This document shows, piece by piece, positions 1-9,276 of a DNA stretch of 64,000 nt. Position 1 is the first letter of the stretch; each line of letters begins with the position of its first letter. The notes below the pieces were generated by a model. That model was not told the DNA's origin and searched no databases. It worked only from the letters and a program-made list of their open reading frames with translations. Origin of the DNA: Glaciimonas sp. PCH181 (lineage in GTDB: Bacteria > Pseudomonadota > Gammaproteobacteria > Burkholderiales > Burkholderiaceae_D); the NCBI RefSeq assembly GCF_003056055.1, contig NZ_PYFP01000001.1, positions 496,001 through 560,000 of the forward strand, read 5' to 3'. Position numbers and translations under genes: made by a program.

Positions 1-446
1 CCGCAGAATTTTCGCTGTAAGAGTTTGTCGATGCGAGGGAGCAGGTCCCTCGCCGTAAAGAAGACCATTTGCCAGAATTTAGGCAAGTTGCGTTCTGGAA
101 GGTCTTAAATCACTATTTTTTTCACCGGCATTTTGAGAGGCTTACACCTTCAATTGCCGTTGCATCAATCGGTTGCAGTGATGCGATGAGGGAAGTATCG
201 CGAAATGGCGAGAATTTAAGAATGGGATTTTTCCCAAAAAATGCAGTGGGTATCTGCTTCGGTAGCGCTAGCATCGACTACAATCTTGTCTATCCTGCTT
301 ATGACTGAATTGGCACGCTATTGCAGTACGATGGCATTCGCCGTTTTCGGAGAAAAAGGGCATGCACGCGCAAGCTAGCCCTGAGCGCTTTACACTATGG
401 ATATTTAATGCGGACTCAAAGAAACCATCCTGCGATGGAAGAAAAA
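1..446. other. Left-edge stretch without a recognised gene
   Basis: No recognisable coding family was found here. A short open frame (69-308, TTG start) has no ribosome binding site and no family resemblance, so it is not called. The only clear structure is a perfect 8-bp hairpin at 33-53 (arms gcgaggga and tccctcgc, 5-nt loop). It lacks a following T-run, so it is not an obvious terminator. Confidence 0.4.
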
Positions 447-1298
447 ATGCAAAATGAACAACCTATTACGCATGCAGTAATTTTATTACACGGTTTATGC
501 GGCTCGGCACTGGAAATGGGATCAATTCCCAAAGCGCTCAGGAAAAATGGTTGTGCAGTGATTGAGCTGGTCATACCCGACTATTCGGCAGGGCATGTTG
601 ATGCCAGCATCACGCCCAATTGGGAAGATTGGTGTGCATTCGTCGAAAGTGAAATTTCCCGCCTGAAGGTGAATTTTAAGACAGTGTCTATTTGCGGCTT
701 GAGCATGGGCGCGACTTTAGCGCTGGCCGTGGCGTCCCGCAGTAACGAGTTGATCGCCATCGTGGCGCTATCCCCTGTGCTGAGATATGACGGCTGGTCG
801 ATCCCTTGGTATCAGCATCTAATGAAGCTTCCGTTTTTGTTGGGGTATAAAAATTGGTCGCACAAGGAAAGTGACCCATTTGGGATAAAAAATTTCGATA
901 TGCGTAGACGAGTGGCGAACGCGCTCAAAAAAGATGGCGTCGCGGCCGTTGGCGCGGCAGCTATCCCGGCAAGGCAACTGCATGCCGCACAAAAAATGAT
1001 GGGTTATGTGCGCAATTCGCTTAAGCAAGTGAAAACGAATATTCTGGTGATCCATGCCATCGATGACGAAACCGCTTCACCCAAAAATCCAGAGCTAATT
1101 TTGGAGCATGTTAGTTCAGAAATGCGCAAAATAATTTGGCTGGGAGATTGTTATCATATTATTACTGTCGATAACGAACGTGAAATCGTCACCAACGAAA
1201 CGGTCCATTTTTTAAAGAAAAATATTGAGATGCATATTAATGACATGTCCTACAGAGACTTACAAAATAAATCTCCGTTAAAAGATCGACGTGGTTAA
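447..1298 (+). CDS. Alpha/beta hydrolase (carboxylesterase-like)
   Basis: Soluble serine hydrolase of about 283 aa, probably acting on short esters or related substrates; the substrate is unknown. Near the N-terminus HGLCGS (residues 15-20) is the oxyanion-hole loop, GLSMG around residue 86 is the nucleophile elbow, and the C-terminal part carries an acidic HAIDDETASP segment and a histidine in CYHIITVD. The arrangement resembles the Est30/monoglyceride-lipase type of carboxylesterase. The frame is open further upstream (from 321), but the ATG at 447 has a ggaag element a few bases ahead, so I use it; 408 and 435 are alternatives. No operon partner is evident. Confidence 0.75.
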   Translation: MQNEQPITHAVILLHGLCGSALEMGSIPKALRKNGCAVIELVIPDYSAGHVDASITPNWEDWCAFVESEISRLKVNFKTVSICGLSMGATLALAVASRSNELIAIVALSPVLRYDGWSIPWYQHLMKLPFLLGYKNWSHKESDPFGIKNFDMRRRVANALKKDGVAAVGAAAIPARQLHAAQKMMGYVRNSLKQVKTNILVIHAIDDETASPKNPELILEHVSSEMRKIIWLGDCYHIITVDNEREIVTNETVHFLKKNIEMHINDMSYRDLQNKSPLKDRRG

Positions 1299-1379
1299 TT
1301 TTTGCTAATCGTGCTTGAATCAGCTTAAATAACTAGGTAATGCCCAATATTATCTAGTATTAATTATTTGAAAACTGTA

Positions 1380-1835
1380 ATGAAATTAAAAAACTCTAGA
1401 ACGTGGAAGCAAAGCGGTATTCATTCAGTGTCCATCTGTTTTGTCGGATTTGCTATCGCATTTTGTCTACGTTATGTGTTGAATTCAGCATTGGATGAAT
1501 CCATGTCTATGCTATTTTTCTCGATGAATTGTATCGTCATGGCGTATTTCTTTGGCTTCTGGCACTCCACGGGACTATTGGCGATTAGCTTACCCACGGC
1601 GTTTTTCTTTTTCAGAAAGCCCTATTATTTCTTTGATGGTATTGCTATGAAGGATGCTTATATCGTTATTGTTTATGTAAGTATCATTTTGTTGGCCTCA
1701 TGGATAATCGAATGGTTGCAACGCGAGCGTTATGCTGCCGTTTTGCAGCAAAGGGTTTCTGAGACGCGCTATCAATTGTTGATTGAATCTGACCAAGCCA
1801 GACGTGTCGAACATGCCAGAAATGCGGCCGAGTAA
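1380..1835 (+). CDS. DUF4118-like membrane protein (KdpD-type sensor transmembrane module)
   Basis: About 151 aa. Several hydrophobic segments fill residues 15-110, followed by a charged, probably helical tail (WLQRERYAAVLQQRV). This is the pattern of the four-helix DUF4118 module found in KdpD-like sensor kinases, but no histidine kinase domain follows: the protein stops after the tail. It could be a stand-alone sensor module or a truncated kinase. I take the ATG at 1380; an in-frame TTG at 1368 is the alternative. No strong ribosome binding site is visible. The next gene is on the same strand about 95 bp downstream and is unrelated. Confidence 0.55.
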   Translation: MKLKNSRTWKQSGIHSVSICFVGFAIAFCLRYVLNSALDESMSMLFFSMNCIVMAYFFGFWHSTGLLAISLPTAFFFFRKPYYFFDGIAMKDAYIVIVYVSIILLASWIIEWLQRERYAAVLQQRVSETRYQLLIESDQARRVEHARNAAE

Positions 1836-1929
1836 ATAGCTTTTGTGCGCGCAGAGTGCGTCATGTCGAATTAGGCGCATTCTTTTATTCTTTTCCATTT
1901 TTTGCTTTGATAGATTTCGGAGACCTAAT

Positions 1930-2358
1930 ATGAAAACCAGCGCCCGTAACCAATTTCACGGCAAGGTTAGCCACATTAAGACCGGTGCCGTCAACGATGA
2001 AATCGAAATTGAATTACCCGGTGGAGACAAACTTGTTGCCATCATTACCAGCGAAAGCACCAAAAATCTCGGCCTGCAAGTTGGCAGCAGTGCGATTGCC
2101 TTGATTAAAGCACCTTGGGTAATTGTCGCCACTGGTGTCGATGGCATTCGCTTGTCAGCACGTAATCAACTGGCCGGAAAAGTCACCAAACTGGTACTTG
2201 GCGCGGTAAACGCCGAAGTGGTGATCCAACTGGCGGGCGGAAATAGTGTCTGTGCCATTATCACAATCGATAGCGCGACCGACCTTGGTTTGGCTGAGGG
2301 CGAAGCCGCCACTGCGATTTTTAAAGCCTCGCACGTGATCGTCGGCGTACCGACGTAA
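1930..2358 (+). CDS. Tandem TOBE (molbindin) protein, molybdate/tungstate-binding
   Basis: A 142-aa cytoplasmic protein made of two similar TOBE/Mop repeats. The first starts SARNQFHGKV and the second SARNQLAGKV; both continue to an IIT strand and end in AxIKAPWVIV or AIFKASHVIV. Such di-molbindins bind molybdate oxyanions and act in molybdenum storage or homeostasis. The start at 1930 follows a clear cggagacc ribosome binding site. The molybdenum link does not tie directly to the NAD-dependent formate dehydrogenase downstream, which is metal-free. A strong terminator follows at 2428. Confidence 0.85.
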   Translation: MKTSARNQFHGKVSHIKTGAVNDEIEIELPGGDKLVAIITSESTKNLGLQVGSSAIALIKAPWVIVATGVDGIRLSARNQLAGKVTKLVLGAVNAEVVIQLAGGNSVCAIITIDSATDLGLAEGEAATAIFKASHVIVGVPT

Positions 2359-2427
2359 TATGGTCTACATAAGTATTAAGTTGCTGGAAATAGTATTCAT
2401 CACTCCCGTCAATAAATACATGCAAGA

Positions 2428-2461
2428 AGAGCGCTGAGTAATTTACTCAGCGCTCTTTTTT
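2428..2461 (+). terminator. Rho-independent terminator after the TOBE gene
   Basis: Perfect 13-bp stem (2428-2440 with 2444-2456), a 3-nt loop and a following T-run. It separates the TOBE gene from the convergent formate dehydrogenase gene. Confidence 0.9.
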
Positions 2462-2486
2462 GCATCGTCACAAATATTTAGCTAGT

Positions 2487-3695
2487 TTAAGCGCTCTTTT
2501 TCTCGTACTTGGTTGCTTCTTCCGAGCCGCCGGTAGCATTGCCCTTGCTGTAAGAGTGCGCGCCGACGCCCGCCAGTTTGCCGCCCTGAACGATCAGGTA
2601 TTCGTCGCGAATCGGCCGTTTTTCAAAGTAGCATTCCAAAATCTCACGCGTGCCAGCTGCATAGCGGGTTTGCGCTGACAAACTGGTGCCGGAGATGTGC
2701 GGTGTCATGCCGTGGTGCGGCATTGTGCGCCATGGATGGTCGTTTGGTGCCGGTTGCGGGAACCAGACATCGCCTGCATACCCTGCCAGACGCCCGGTTT
2801 CCAGCGCGTTGACGATGGCGTCGCGATCACATAACTTGCCGCGTGCAGTATTGATCAAATACGCGCCGCGCTTGAAGTTTTTCAACGATTTCTCGTTGAT
2901 CATGTGTTCGGTTTCAGGATGCAATGGGCAGTTCAACGTCACTACGTCACACACTTTGGTCAAGCTTTCCAGCGTGCTGTGATAAGTCAGATTGAGTTCT
3001 TTTTCGACTGCTTCTGACAAACGGTGACCATCCAGATAATGCAGTTTGACGTCGAAAGGTTTCAGCAGACGCAACACGCGCAGACCGATGCGACCGGCAG
3101 CTACCGTACCAACGTTCATGGCTTCCAAATCATACGAACGGGCGACGCAATCGGCAATATTCCATCCGCCTTTAACTACCCAGTTATACGATGGAATATA
3201 GTTACGCACCTGCGCCAGAATCATCATGACGACGTGCTCGGCTACGCTGTGGCTGTTGCAATAAGTTACCTCAGCTACGGTAATATTATTTTCAATCGCT
3301 GCCTGCAAGTCGGTGTGATCCGAACCGATCCCGGCAGTCACAATCATCTTCAGTTTCTTGGCTTTGGCGATGCGCTCGGCGGTCATGTACGCAGGCCAGA
3401 ACGGTTGCGAGATGACGATTTCTGCGTCGTGTAATTCGCGATCCAGCACACTGTCGGTACCGTCTTTGCTGGAGGTGACGATCAATTCATGCCCTTGCGA
3501 TTCTAAATACTTACGCAAACCGAGTTCACCGGAAACGCTGCCCAATAGTGCGCCAGGTTTAAAGTCGATGCCTTTCGGTGTCGGCAGCGTTTGTCCGTCG
3601 GGATACCGCTCTGGCTGTGGCAAGTCGTCGCGTGCATAGCTTGTGGGGTAACCGGTGACAGGGTCGTCGTATAGAACACAGATAATCTTTGCCAT
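2487..3695 (-). CDS. fdh: NAD-dependent formate dehydrogenase
   Basis: Metal-free D-2-hydroxyacid-dehydrogenase-type enzyme (402 aa) oxidising formate to CO2 with reduction of NAD+. It aligns along its whole length with the Pseudomonas sp. 101 enzyme: substrate-side region with PFWPAYMT and CNSHSVAEH, Rossmann motif GTVAAGRIG (residues 196-204), INTARGKLCDRD with the catalytic arginine region, and QPAPNDHPWR and MTPHISGT with the catalytic Gln/His region. The Asp that binds the adenosine ribose is present (D222), which predicts NAD+ rather than NADP+; the next residue is Gly where the Pseudomonas enzyme has Arg. The start at 3695 has a ggagg site. A LysR gene lies just upstream on the same strand. 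Confidence 0.95.
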   Translation of the reverse strand: MAKIICVLYDDPVTGYPTSYARDDLPQPERYPDGQTLPTPKGIDFKPGALLGSVSGELGLRKYLESQGHELIVTSSKDGTDSVLDRELHDAEIVISQPFWPAYMTAERIAKAKKLKMIVTAGIGSDHTDLQAAIENNITVAEVTYCNSHSVAEHVVMMILAQVRNYIPSYNWVVKGGWNIADCVARSYDLEAMNVGTVAAGRIGLRVLRLLKPFDVKLHYLDGHRLSEAVEKELNLTYHSTLESLTKVCDVVTLNCPLHPETEHMINEKSLKNFKRGAYLINTARGKLCDRDAIVNALETGRLAGYAGDVWFPQPAPNDHPWRTMPHHGMTPHISGTSLSAQTRYAAGTREILECYFEKRPIRDEYLIVQGGKLAGVGAHSYSKGNATGGSEEATKYEKKSA

Positions 3696-3868
3696 GTGAA
3701 TCCTCCAGAATAGTTGAATTGCAGAGCAGCTTCTATTGCTGTCCTGTACCAAAAATTGGCGTATTACGGCCATTCAGCTGCGACCGTGCTGCGGTGATGA
3801 TGCAGCCGGATCGTGTGGAGGATTCTGCGCAGTTCGGACACTATTTTCCAATACCGTACAGCAATGGT

Positions 3869-4786
3869 TCAATAAGGGCCGGTTATCAAACTATCGAAAC
3901 GCGCCTGTAGTGGCACTTTTAATGCCATTTCCAGCGCGGCTGCCGTGACGGGAGGATAGGGGGTCTGTTTGCGGGTAATCAGACCGATTTCACGCGAGAG
4001 ATGCGGCGTGATCGGCATCACGGCAATTTCCTGGCGTAGTTCGATCAGACTCAGCACACTGTGGGGGACCACTGCGCATAAATCGCTACAGCGCAGTTGG
4101 GCATACAGCGCGAAGATGGAATCGGTCTCAACCCGAATCCGGGGCGTGACCCCAGCCTTTCGAAATGCCGCATCAATGATGCGACGACTTTGCATGTTCG
4201 TTGTTAACAGACATAAAGGCAGGCTTGCCACCTCGCTCCAATCTAACGATTCCCGACCCTCAAAAATCGCTTCATTTCGGGCTACCAGCACGTAGCGCTC
4301 TACGAATAACGGATACATCTGGAAACCGGATAGCGATTTATCGTCAAGATAGGTCAGGCCCAGATCGATATCGCAATTATCCAGACGCCGCACAATCTCG
4401 TCGGACGACAATGACAGGACGGTTACTTTAATCTCGCTATATTCTTCCTGACAAGGCGTTGTCAGAAACGGCACGACGGGCATGGTGGTGGGGATTGCGC
4501 CGATGCGCAAGGTTCCCGAAAGGTTTTTATGCGCGCTGACGGTCTCTTGCCGCATTGCTTCATAGCTAGACAATAATTGCTGCGCCCAGCCGACGACACG
4601 CTCGCCTTCAGCAGTAAGTCCTTCATAGTTTCTGCCGCGCCGGACCAGATTCAGTTCCAGTTCTTTTTCAAGATTACGGATGGCGGTGGAAAGGGCAGGT
4701 TGGGAAACGTGGCAGGCCTCGGCCGCACGCGAAAAATGGCCTAAATCGGCAAGGGTTACCAGATATTTAAGTTGTCGTATAAACAT
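3869..4786 (-). CDS. LysR-family transcriptional regulator
   Basis: 305 aa. The N-terminal winged helix-turn-helix (residues 1-60: FIRQLKYLVTLADLGHFSRA, then SQPALSTAIRNLE) is followed by a LysR substrate-binding domain. It lies upstream of and collinear with formate dehydrogenase and is divergent from the aldo/keto reductase gene. Either neighbour could be its target; control of the formate dehydrogenase gene is a plausible guess from position only. The effector is unknown. Confidence 0.85.
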   Translation of the reverse strand: MFIRQLKYLVTLADLGHFSRAAEACHVSQPALSTAIRNLEKELELNLVRRGRNYEGLTAEGERVVGWAQQLLSSYEAMRQETVSAHKNLSGTLRIGAIPTTMPVVPFLTTPCQEEYSEIKVTVLSLSSDEIVRRLDNCDIDLGLTYLDDKSLSGFQMYPLFVERYVLVARNEAIFEGRESLDWSEVASLPLCLLTTNMQSRRIIDAAFRKAGVTPRIRVETDSIFALYAQLRCSDLCAVVPHSVLSLIELRQEIAVMPITPHLSREIGLITRKQTPYPPVTAAALEMALKVPLQARFDSLITGPY

Positions 4787-5092
4787 AGAAGAATGAAATC
4801 GGATGAAGATTTTTTTTAATTGTTATATGCAGCAACGTATGGTTGTCTCGTTAAATTTTCGCTGCAATGACCGTTTCGCCAGACATAAATGAGTGTAACG
4901 CTATTCCTTTGTGTATATAGCGCTTTGGATGCAGAGATACGGGGTAATGCCTAAGTCGCTTCCATTCGGATACCCAGATTGCGGGTTTCGATATCAAAAC
5001 CGGTATTGATAAATCCAAACTTATGATTGGATGATTTGGCCTGAAGTCCTTATAGTCGGATGTCTGAATAACCTTACAAGGTGGGAAAAGCA
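4787..5092. other. Divergent intergenic region between LysR and aldo/keto reductase
   Basis: About 300 bp without a gene. Promoters for both flanking genes must lie here. I see no convincing long dyad, terminator or RNA structure. Confidence 0.4.
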
Positions 5093-6076
5093 ATGGAATA
5101 TCGTGTACTCGGCCGCACTGGCTGGAAAGTGTCGACCGTGAGTTTTGGTAGTTGGGCAATCGGTGGGACGTGGGGAACGGTCAATGATGACGAATCGCGT
5201 CTGGCGCTGCATAAGGCCCTGGATAACGGCGTGAATTTTTTCGATACCGCCGATGTGTATGGCGATGGTCGCAGTGAACGGTTGCTGGCACAACTACGCA
5301 AAGATCGCAGCGAAAAGTTTCATATCGCGACCAAGGCCGGGCGGCGCTTGGATCCGCACGTTGCGGGTGGCTACAATCGCGAAAATTTGACCGCCTTTGT
5401 AGAGCGCAGCTTACGCAATCTGGATACTGACGCGCTAGATTTGTTGCAATTGCATTGCCCGCCGACCGATGTGTATTACATGCCGGAAGTCTTCGGCGTG
5501 TTGGATGATCTTGTCAAAGCCGGTAAGTTGCAGTATTACGGCGTCAGCGTAGAGCGGGTGGAAGAGGCATTGAAGGCGATTGAATATCCAGCGGTGCAAA
5601 GCGTGCAGATTATCTACAATATTTTCCGCCAGCGTCCGCAAGAGCTGTTTTTTGCCGAAGCGATGCGACGTCAGGTTGGCATCCTCGCCAGATTGCCACT
5701 GTCTTCCGGCATGTTGTCTGGCAAATTTAACGCCACCAGCACTTTTGCTGCAGATGATCATCGTCAATTTAATCGGCAAGGCGCGGCGTTTGATCGCGGT
5801 GAGACCTTCTCAGGATTGGATTTTGCGACCGGGCTAGAGGCGGTAGAGGCGCTGCGTGCCTTGGTGCCGGCAGGCATGTCGATGGCGCAACTGGCATTGC
5901 GCTGGATTTTGACGTCGCCCGCCGTTACTTGCGTTCTGGCCGGGGCTAAACGTGCAGATCAGGTTGCGGAGAATATCAGTGCTGCCGATTTGCCGCCTTT
6001 ACCCGACAGTGTTTTGCAAGCCATAAATGCGCTGTATCGGGAGCGTGTTCGCCCGCACGTGCATCATTACTGGTAG
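5093..6076 (+). CDS. Aldo/keto reductase
   Basis: 327-aa NAD(P)H-dependent TIM-barrel oxidoreductase. The catalytic tetrad is visible: Asp and Tyr in FFDTADVYGDGRSE, Lys in IATKAGRR and His in LQLHCPP. The start MEYRVLGRTGWKVSTVSFG is typical for the family; the ATG at 5093 is preferred over a GTG 12 bp upstream. The substrate is not predictable. The gene stands alone, divergent from the LysR gene and convergent with the following hydrolase. Confidence 0.88.
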   Translation: MEYRVLGRTGWKVSTVSFGSWAIGGTWGTVNDDESRLALHKALDNGVNFFDTADVYGDGRSERLLAQLRKDRSEKFHIATKAGRRLDPHVAGGYNRENLTAFVERSLRNLDTDALDLLQLHCPPTDVYYMPEVFGVLDDLVKAGKLQYYGVSVERVEEALKAIEYPAVQSVQIIYNIFRQRPQELFFAEAMRRQVGILARLPLSSGMLSGKFNATSTFAADDHRQFNRQGAAFDRGETFSGLDFATGLEAVEALRALVPAGMSMAQLALRWILTSPAVTCVLAGAKRADQVAENISAADLPPLPDSVLQAINALYRERVRPHVHHYW

Positions 6077-6084
6077 ATGTTGGT

Positions 6085-6120
6085 TGGCAATATGACTGAA
6101 ACTACGCGGTCATATTGCCA
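6085..6120. terminator. Hairpin between convergent genes, probable bidirectional terminator
   Basis: A perfect 12-bp inverted repeat (6085-6096 with 6109-6120) in the 55-bp gap between the aldo/keto reductase and the convergent hydrolase. It lacks a long T-run on either side. Confidence 0.55.
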
Positions 6121-6131
6121 TAGGCTTTCTA

Positions 6132-7019
6132 TCAAGACTGCAATACAGAAAATATCGCCGCAGCGAAATCATGCGGCGCTTCTTGCGGGATATTGTGACC
6201 GATTAACGGGATGACTTGACGTTGATACGGGCCGCTAAAATAGCGCCCGTGCTGTTCAGCGCCACCAATCGCACTGACGCCATCGCCACCGCCTTCCAGC
6301 GTGACGGTGGGTACGGTAATGATGGGTTGTTTCGTCAGTAGTTGTTCAATATGCTCCACGGTCGGGTCACCAGCCACCAGCCCAAAACGATGCCGGTAAG
6401 AATGGATCACCACCGGCACGAAGTCGGGATTATCAAAAGCGGCTGCCGTCTGCTGATACGTCGCTTGATCAAACTGCCAATTGGGCGACCAGAGCGTCCA
6501 CAATAACCGGCATAACTCCCCACGATTTTGCATCAGACCGGCTTCGCCACGGTCGCTGTGAAAGTAGTATTGATACCAATAGCGGTGTTCATTTTGCGGA
6601 AGCTGTGGCTTGATGGAACTAGGGATATCTTGCAGGTTATATCCGCCGCCCGTTACCAGACCGATCACCCGTTCCGGCCACAGCGCGGACACGATACAGG
6701 CGGCGCGACCACCCCAGTCATAACCGGCCAGCACGGCCTTCTCAATCCCAAGTGCATCCATAAAAGTCAACAAATCCTGTGCTAACACGGCTTGCTGACC
6801 GGAGCGCGGTGTATCCGGCGACAGAAAACGGGTCGCACCATAGCCGCGCAAATACGGTGTAAATACCCTACATCCGGCGCTCACCAATAGCGGCGTGACT
6901 TCGTCATAGGCATGCACGTCATACGGAAAACCGTGCAAAAGCATCACTGGGATACCGTCGATGGGTCCATTTTCTGTATAGGCTACGTTTAAAACGCCTG
7001 CTTCTATCTGCTTTATCAT
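6132..7019 (-). CDS. Alpha/beta hydrolase, epoxide hydrolase/dehalogenase type
   Basis: 295 aa. HGFP (residues 29-32) is the oxyanion loop. The nucleophile elbow is GYDWGG with Asp101, so the nucleophile is Asp rather than Ser, as in soluble epoxide hydrolases, haloalkane dehalogenases and haloacetate dehalogenases. RGYGATRF lies before it, and H275 in PLIGHNIPQEAP is the probable catalytic base. The substrate is unknown. It is a single gene, with the isochorismatase-like gene divergent upstream. Confidence 0.85.
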   Translation of the reverse strand: MIKQIEAGVLNVAYTENGPIDGIPVMLLHGFPYDVHAYDEVTPLLVSAGCRVFTPYLRGYGATRFLSPDTPRSGQQAVLAQDLLTFMDALGIEKAVLAGYDWGGRAACIVSALWPERVIGLVTGGGYNLQDIPSSIKPQLPQNEHRYWYQYYFHSDRGEAGLMQNRGELCRLLWTLWSPNWQFDQATYQQTAAAFDNPDFVPVVIHSYRHRFGLVAGDPTVEHIEQLLTKQPIITVPTVTLEGGGDGVSAIGGAEQHGRYFSGPYQRQVIPLIGHNIPQEAPHDFAAAIFSVLQS

Positions 7020-7186
7020 AGTTATCTTCTGCGCCGCTCATTTGGATGGTTTGCTGAATGCTGCTTCTGGCAGGGTAGTCCTTTTTAAGTAATAAGTAAG
7101 CAAAACAGGCCGAATTTCGCTTTGTTTTTGCATCGTTGAACAGCGCTAACTTACGATAAGCTAACGAATTATGCTGAGGAGAAAAA

Positions 7187-7729
7187 ATGGCATCCGCACT
7201 ACTTGTGATCGATGTTCAGGAAGGGCTATTTCGCCCGGAGCCACGACCGGCACTGGCTGATGCCATAGTTATGCGTATCAACGATCTCACATCCCGCGCC
7301 AGAGAACATGACATTCCGGTCTGTTTTGTCCAGCATGAAACGAACTCAGGGGAACTGGAGTTTGGGTCAGCAGCGTGGGCGCTGGTAAAACAATTGAAAG
7401 TCGAGGCGACCGATAACCTTGTCAGAAAAACGACAGGGGATGCATTTTTGAGAACATCTCTCAGTGCGTTGTTGGAAACACTGTCCGTTTCACACCTCTT
7501 TGTATGCGGTTACGCCACCGAATTTTGTGTAGATACGACCGTCAGACGCGCTGCGGCGTTGGGTTACGACGTCACGCTAGTGGCTGATGCGCATACCACG
7601 CACGATAAGGCGCATGCGAGTGCTGCCCAAATTCGGGAGCATCATAATTACACTTTGCCTGAGATAACGAGTTTTGGCTCTCGCATTCTGGCGCTGTCTT
7701 CAGACCGGCTTAATTTTCCCTCTAACTGA
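7187..7729 (+). CDS. Isochorismatase-like cysteine hydrolase
   Basis: 180 aa, same fold as nicotinamidase and isochorismatase. The triad can be read as D9 (LLVIDVQEG), K81 (VRKTTGDAF) and C114 (GYATEFCVDTTV). The substrate is unknown. A strong gaggag site precedes the ATG. The alkB gene starts 17 bp after the stop and is probably cotranscribed. Confidence 0.9.
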   Translation: MASALLVIDVQEGLFRPEPRPALADAIVMRINDLTSRAREHDIPVCFVQHETNSGELEFGSAAWALVKQLKVEATDNLVRKTTGDAFLRTSLSALLETLSVSHLFVCGYATEFCVDTTVRRAAALGYDVTLVADAHTTHDKAHASAAQIREHHNYTLPEITSFGSRILALSSDRLNFPSN

Positions 7730-7746
7730 TCGCCCAGGATAAATAA

Positions 7747-8400
7747 ATGTCATTAAATTTATTCGATGATGCAGAGCAAAGCCGTGTCTGGCATGAAGAA
7801 CTGTGCCCCGGCGCGCTGGTACTGCGTCACTTTGCGTTGTCGTATGAACCGGCAATTTTTGCCGCCTTGGATGAGATTGCCGCTCAGACACCGTTCCGTC
7901 ATATGGTGACGCCGGGCGGCTTTACGATGTCGGTGGCGATGACTAGTTGCGGGTCGTATGGCTGGGTGACGGATCGCAGGGGTTATCGTTATGACAAAGT
8001 TGACCCCCTCAGTGGAAAACAATGGCCTGTTTTGCCGGAAGTATTTCGAAAATTGGCTGAGGATGCGGCGGCGCGCGCTGGTTTTGCGGATTTTGCGCCC
8101 GATGCTTGTCTGATTAATCGCTACGCTGCTGGCGCACGGTTGTCGTTGCATCAGGACAAGGATGAGCGTGATATCGGCCAGCCGATTGTTTCTGTTTCTC
8201 TTGGTATCCCGGCCATTTTTTTGTTTGGCGGTGCTTGCCGGGAAGATAAAACACAGCGAATACAGCTGACGCATGGAGATGTGGTGGTGTGGGGCGGCCC
8301 GGCCCGATTGCATTTTCACGGCATTTCGCCATTAAAAGAAGCGCATCATCCGCTGACAGGGGATGTACGGATTAATTTGACGTTTCGTAAAGCAACCTGA
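7747..8400 (+). CDS. alkB: DNA oxidative demethylase AlkB
   Basis: 217-aa Fe(II)/2-oxoglutarate dioxygenase that directly reverses N1-methyladenine and N3-methylcytosine damage. The iron ligands are H135 and D137 in SLHQDKDE and H191 in RLHFHGI. The 2-oxoglutarate-binding arginines are in RINLTFR (208-214). The nucleotide-recognition lid includes MTSCGSYGWVTDRRGY. The length matches E. coli AlkB. No ada or aidB gene is nearby; it seems to form a two-gene unit with the isochorismatase-like gene. Confidence 0.95.
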   Translation: MSLNLFDDAEQSRVWHEELCPGALVLRHFALSYEPAIFAALDEIAAQTPFRHMVTPGGFTMSVAMTSCGSYGWVTDRRGYRYDKVDPLSGKQWPVLPEVFRKLAEDAAARAGFADFAPDACLINRYAAGARLSLHQDKDERDIGQPIVSVSLGIPAIFLFGGACREDKTQRIQLTHGDVVVWGGPARLHFHGISPLKEAHHPLTGDVRINLTFRKAT

Positions 8401-8552
8401 GCATTAAGCGCGACGAGCTTTGCGCCGCAAATATCGCGTTAACCGCTGGCTGTGTTTATTGTGCGGCAGACTGTGACAACTTGCAAAATGCTCTACACTC
8501 ACGAGCACTTCCTACGGCTCGATGCATCCACCTTTTGTCCACTCTGCGCTGA

Positions 8553-9269
8553 ATGTCTATCTCTCCTGCAAAACCCCTTTTCGATTCCAATGCAACAGCG
8601 GCTGCCCCCGCGCTCGAATGTCGCGGCCTGCAAAAATCTTATGGACACGGTCGGACTGTGCTGGCGCATCTGGATTTTGCGTTGCAGCCCGGCGAATATG
8701 TTGCCGTTATGGGCGATTCTGGTGTCGGCAAATCGACGCTGCTGAATCTGATTGCCGGACTGGATAATGCCGACGCAGGCATGGTGCTGATCGATGGCGT
8801 GGCGATGTCCAGTCTAGACGAAGATGCTGCAACGCGTTTGCGCCGCCAAAAACTCGGTTTCATATTTCAGGCATTTCATGTACTGCCACATCTGACGCTG
8901 CTACAAAATGTGGCGTTGCCGCTGTTATTGAACGGGCAAGGTTTTGCGCGTGCAACTGAAATGTTGGCGGCAGTGGGATTGGCAGGCAGAGGCAATGACT
9001 TCCCGCGCCAGCTATCGGGCGGCGAAATGCAACGTGTTGCGATTGCACGGGCGCTGGTACATCGGCCTAAACTGATTCTGGCTGATGAGCCTACCGGCAA
9101 TCTCGATCCGGAAACCGCGCATGAAGTATTGACGCTATTGCGCCATGAATGCAAAGCCAACGGCGCTTCGGCGATTATGGTCACGCATTCAATGGCGGCA
9201 GCGGCAACCGCCGACCGTATTCTTGAGTTGACCGCAAGCGGTCTGCATCCGCTGACGGCGAAGGTCTGA
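8553..9269 (+). CDS. ABC transporter ATP-binding protein (AttE/LolD type)
   Basis: 238 aa. Walker A is GDSGVGKST, the signature [15 protein letters not shown] and Walker [14 protein letters not shown], with the H-loop in VTHS. The MacB/LolD class fits because an FtsX-type permease follows 7 bp later and a lipocalin-like secreted protein follows that, the order seen in AttEFGH systems. The ATPase drives the permease at the inner membrane. The ribosome binding site is weak. Confidence 0.9.
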   Translation: MSISPAKPLFDSNATAAAPALECRGLQKSYGHGRTVLAHLDFALQPGEYVAVMGDSGVGKSTLLNLIAGLDNADAGMVLIDGVAMSSLDEDAATRLRRQKLGFIFQAFHVLPHLTLLQNVALPLLLNGQGFARATEMLAAVGLAGRGNDFPRQLSGGEMQRVAIARALVHRPKLILADEPTGNLDPETAHEVLTLLRHECKANGASAIMVTHSMAAAATADRILELTASGLHPLTAKV

Positions 9270-9276
9270 ACCGACG

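Noticed and set aside
69..308. 79-codon open frame at the left edge
   Set aside because: TTG start, no ribosome binding site and no family resemblance.
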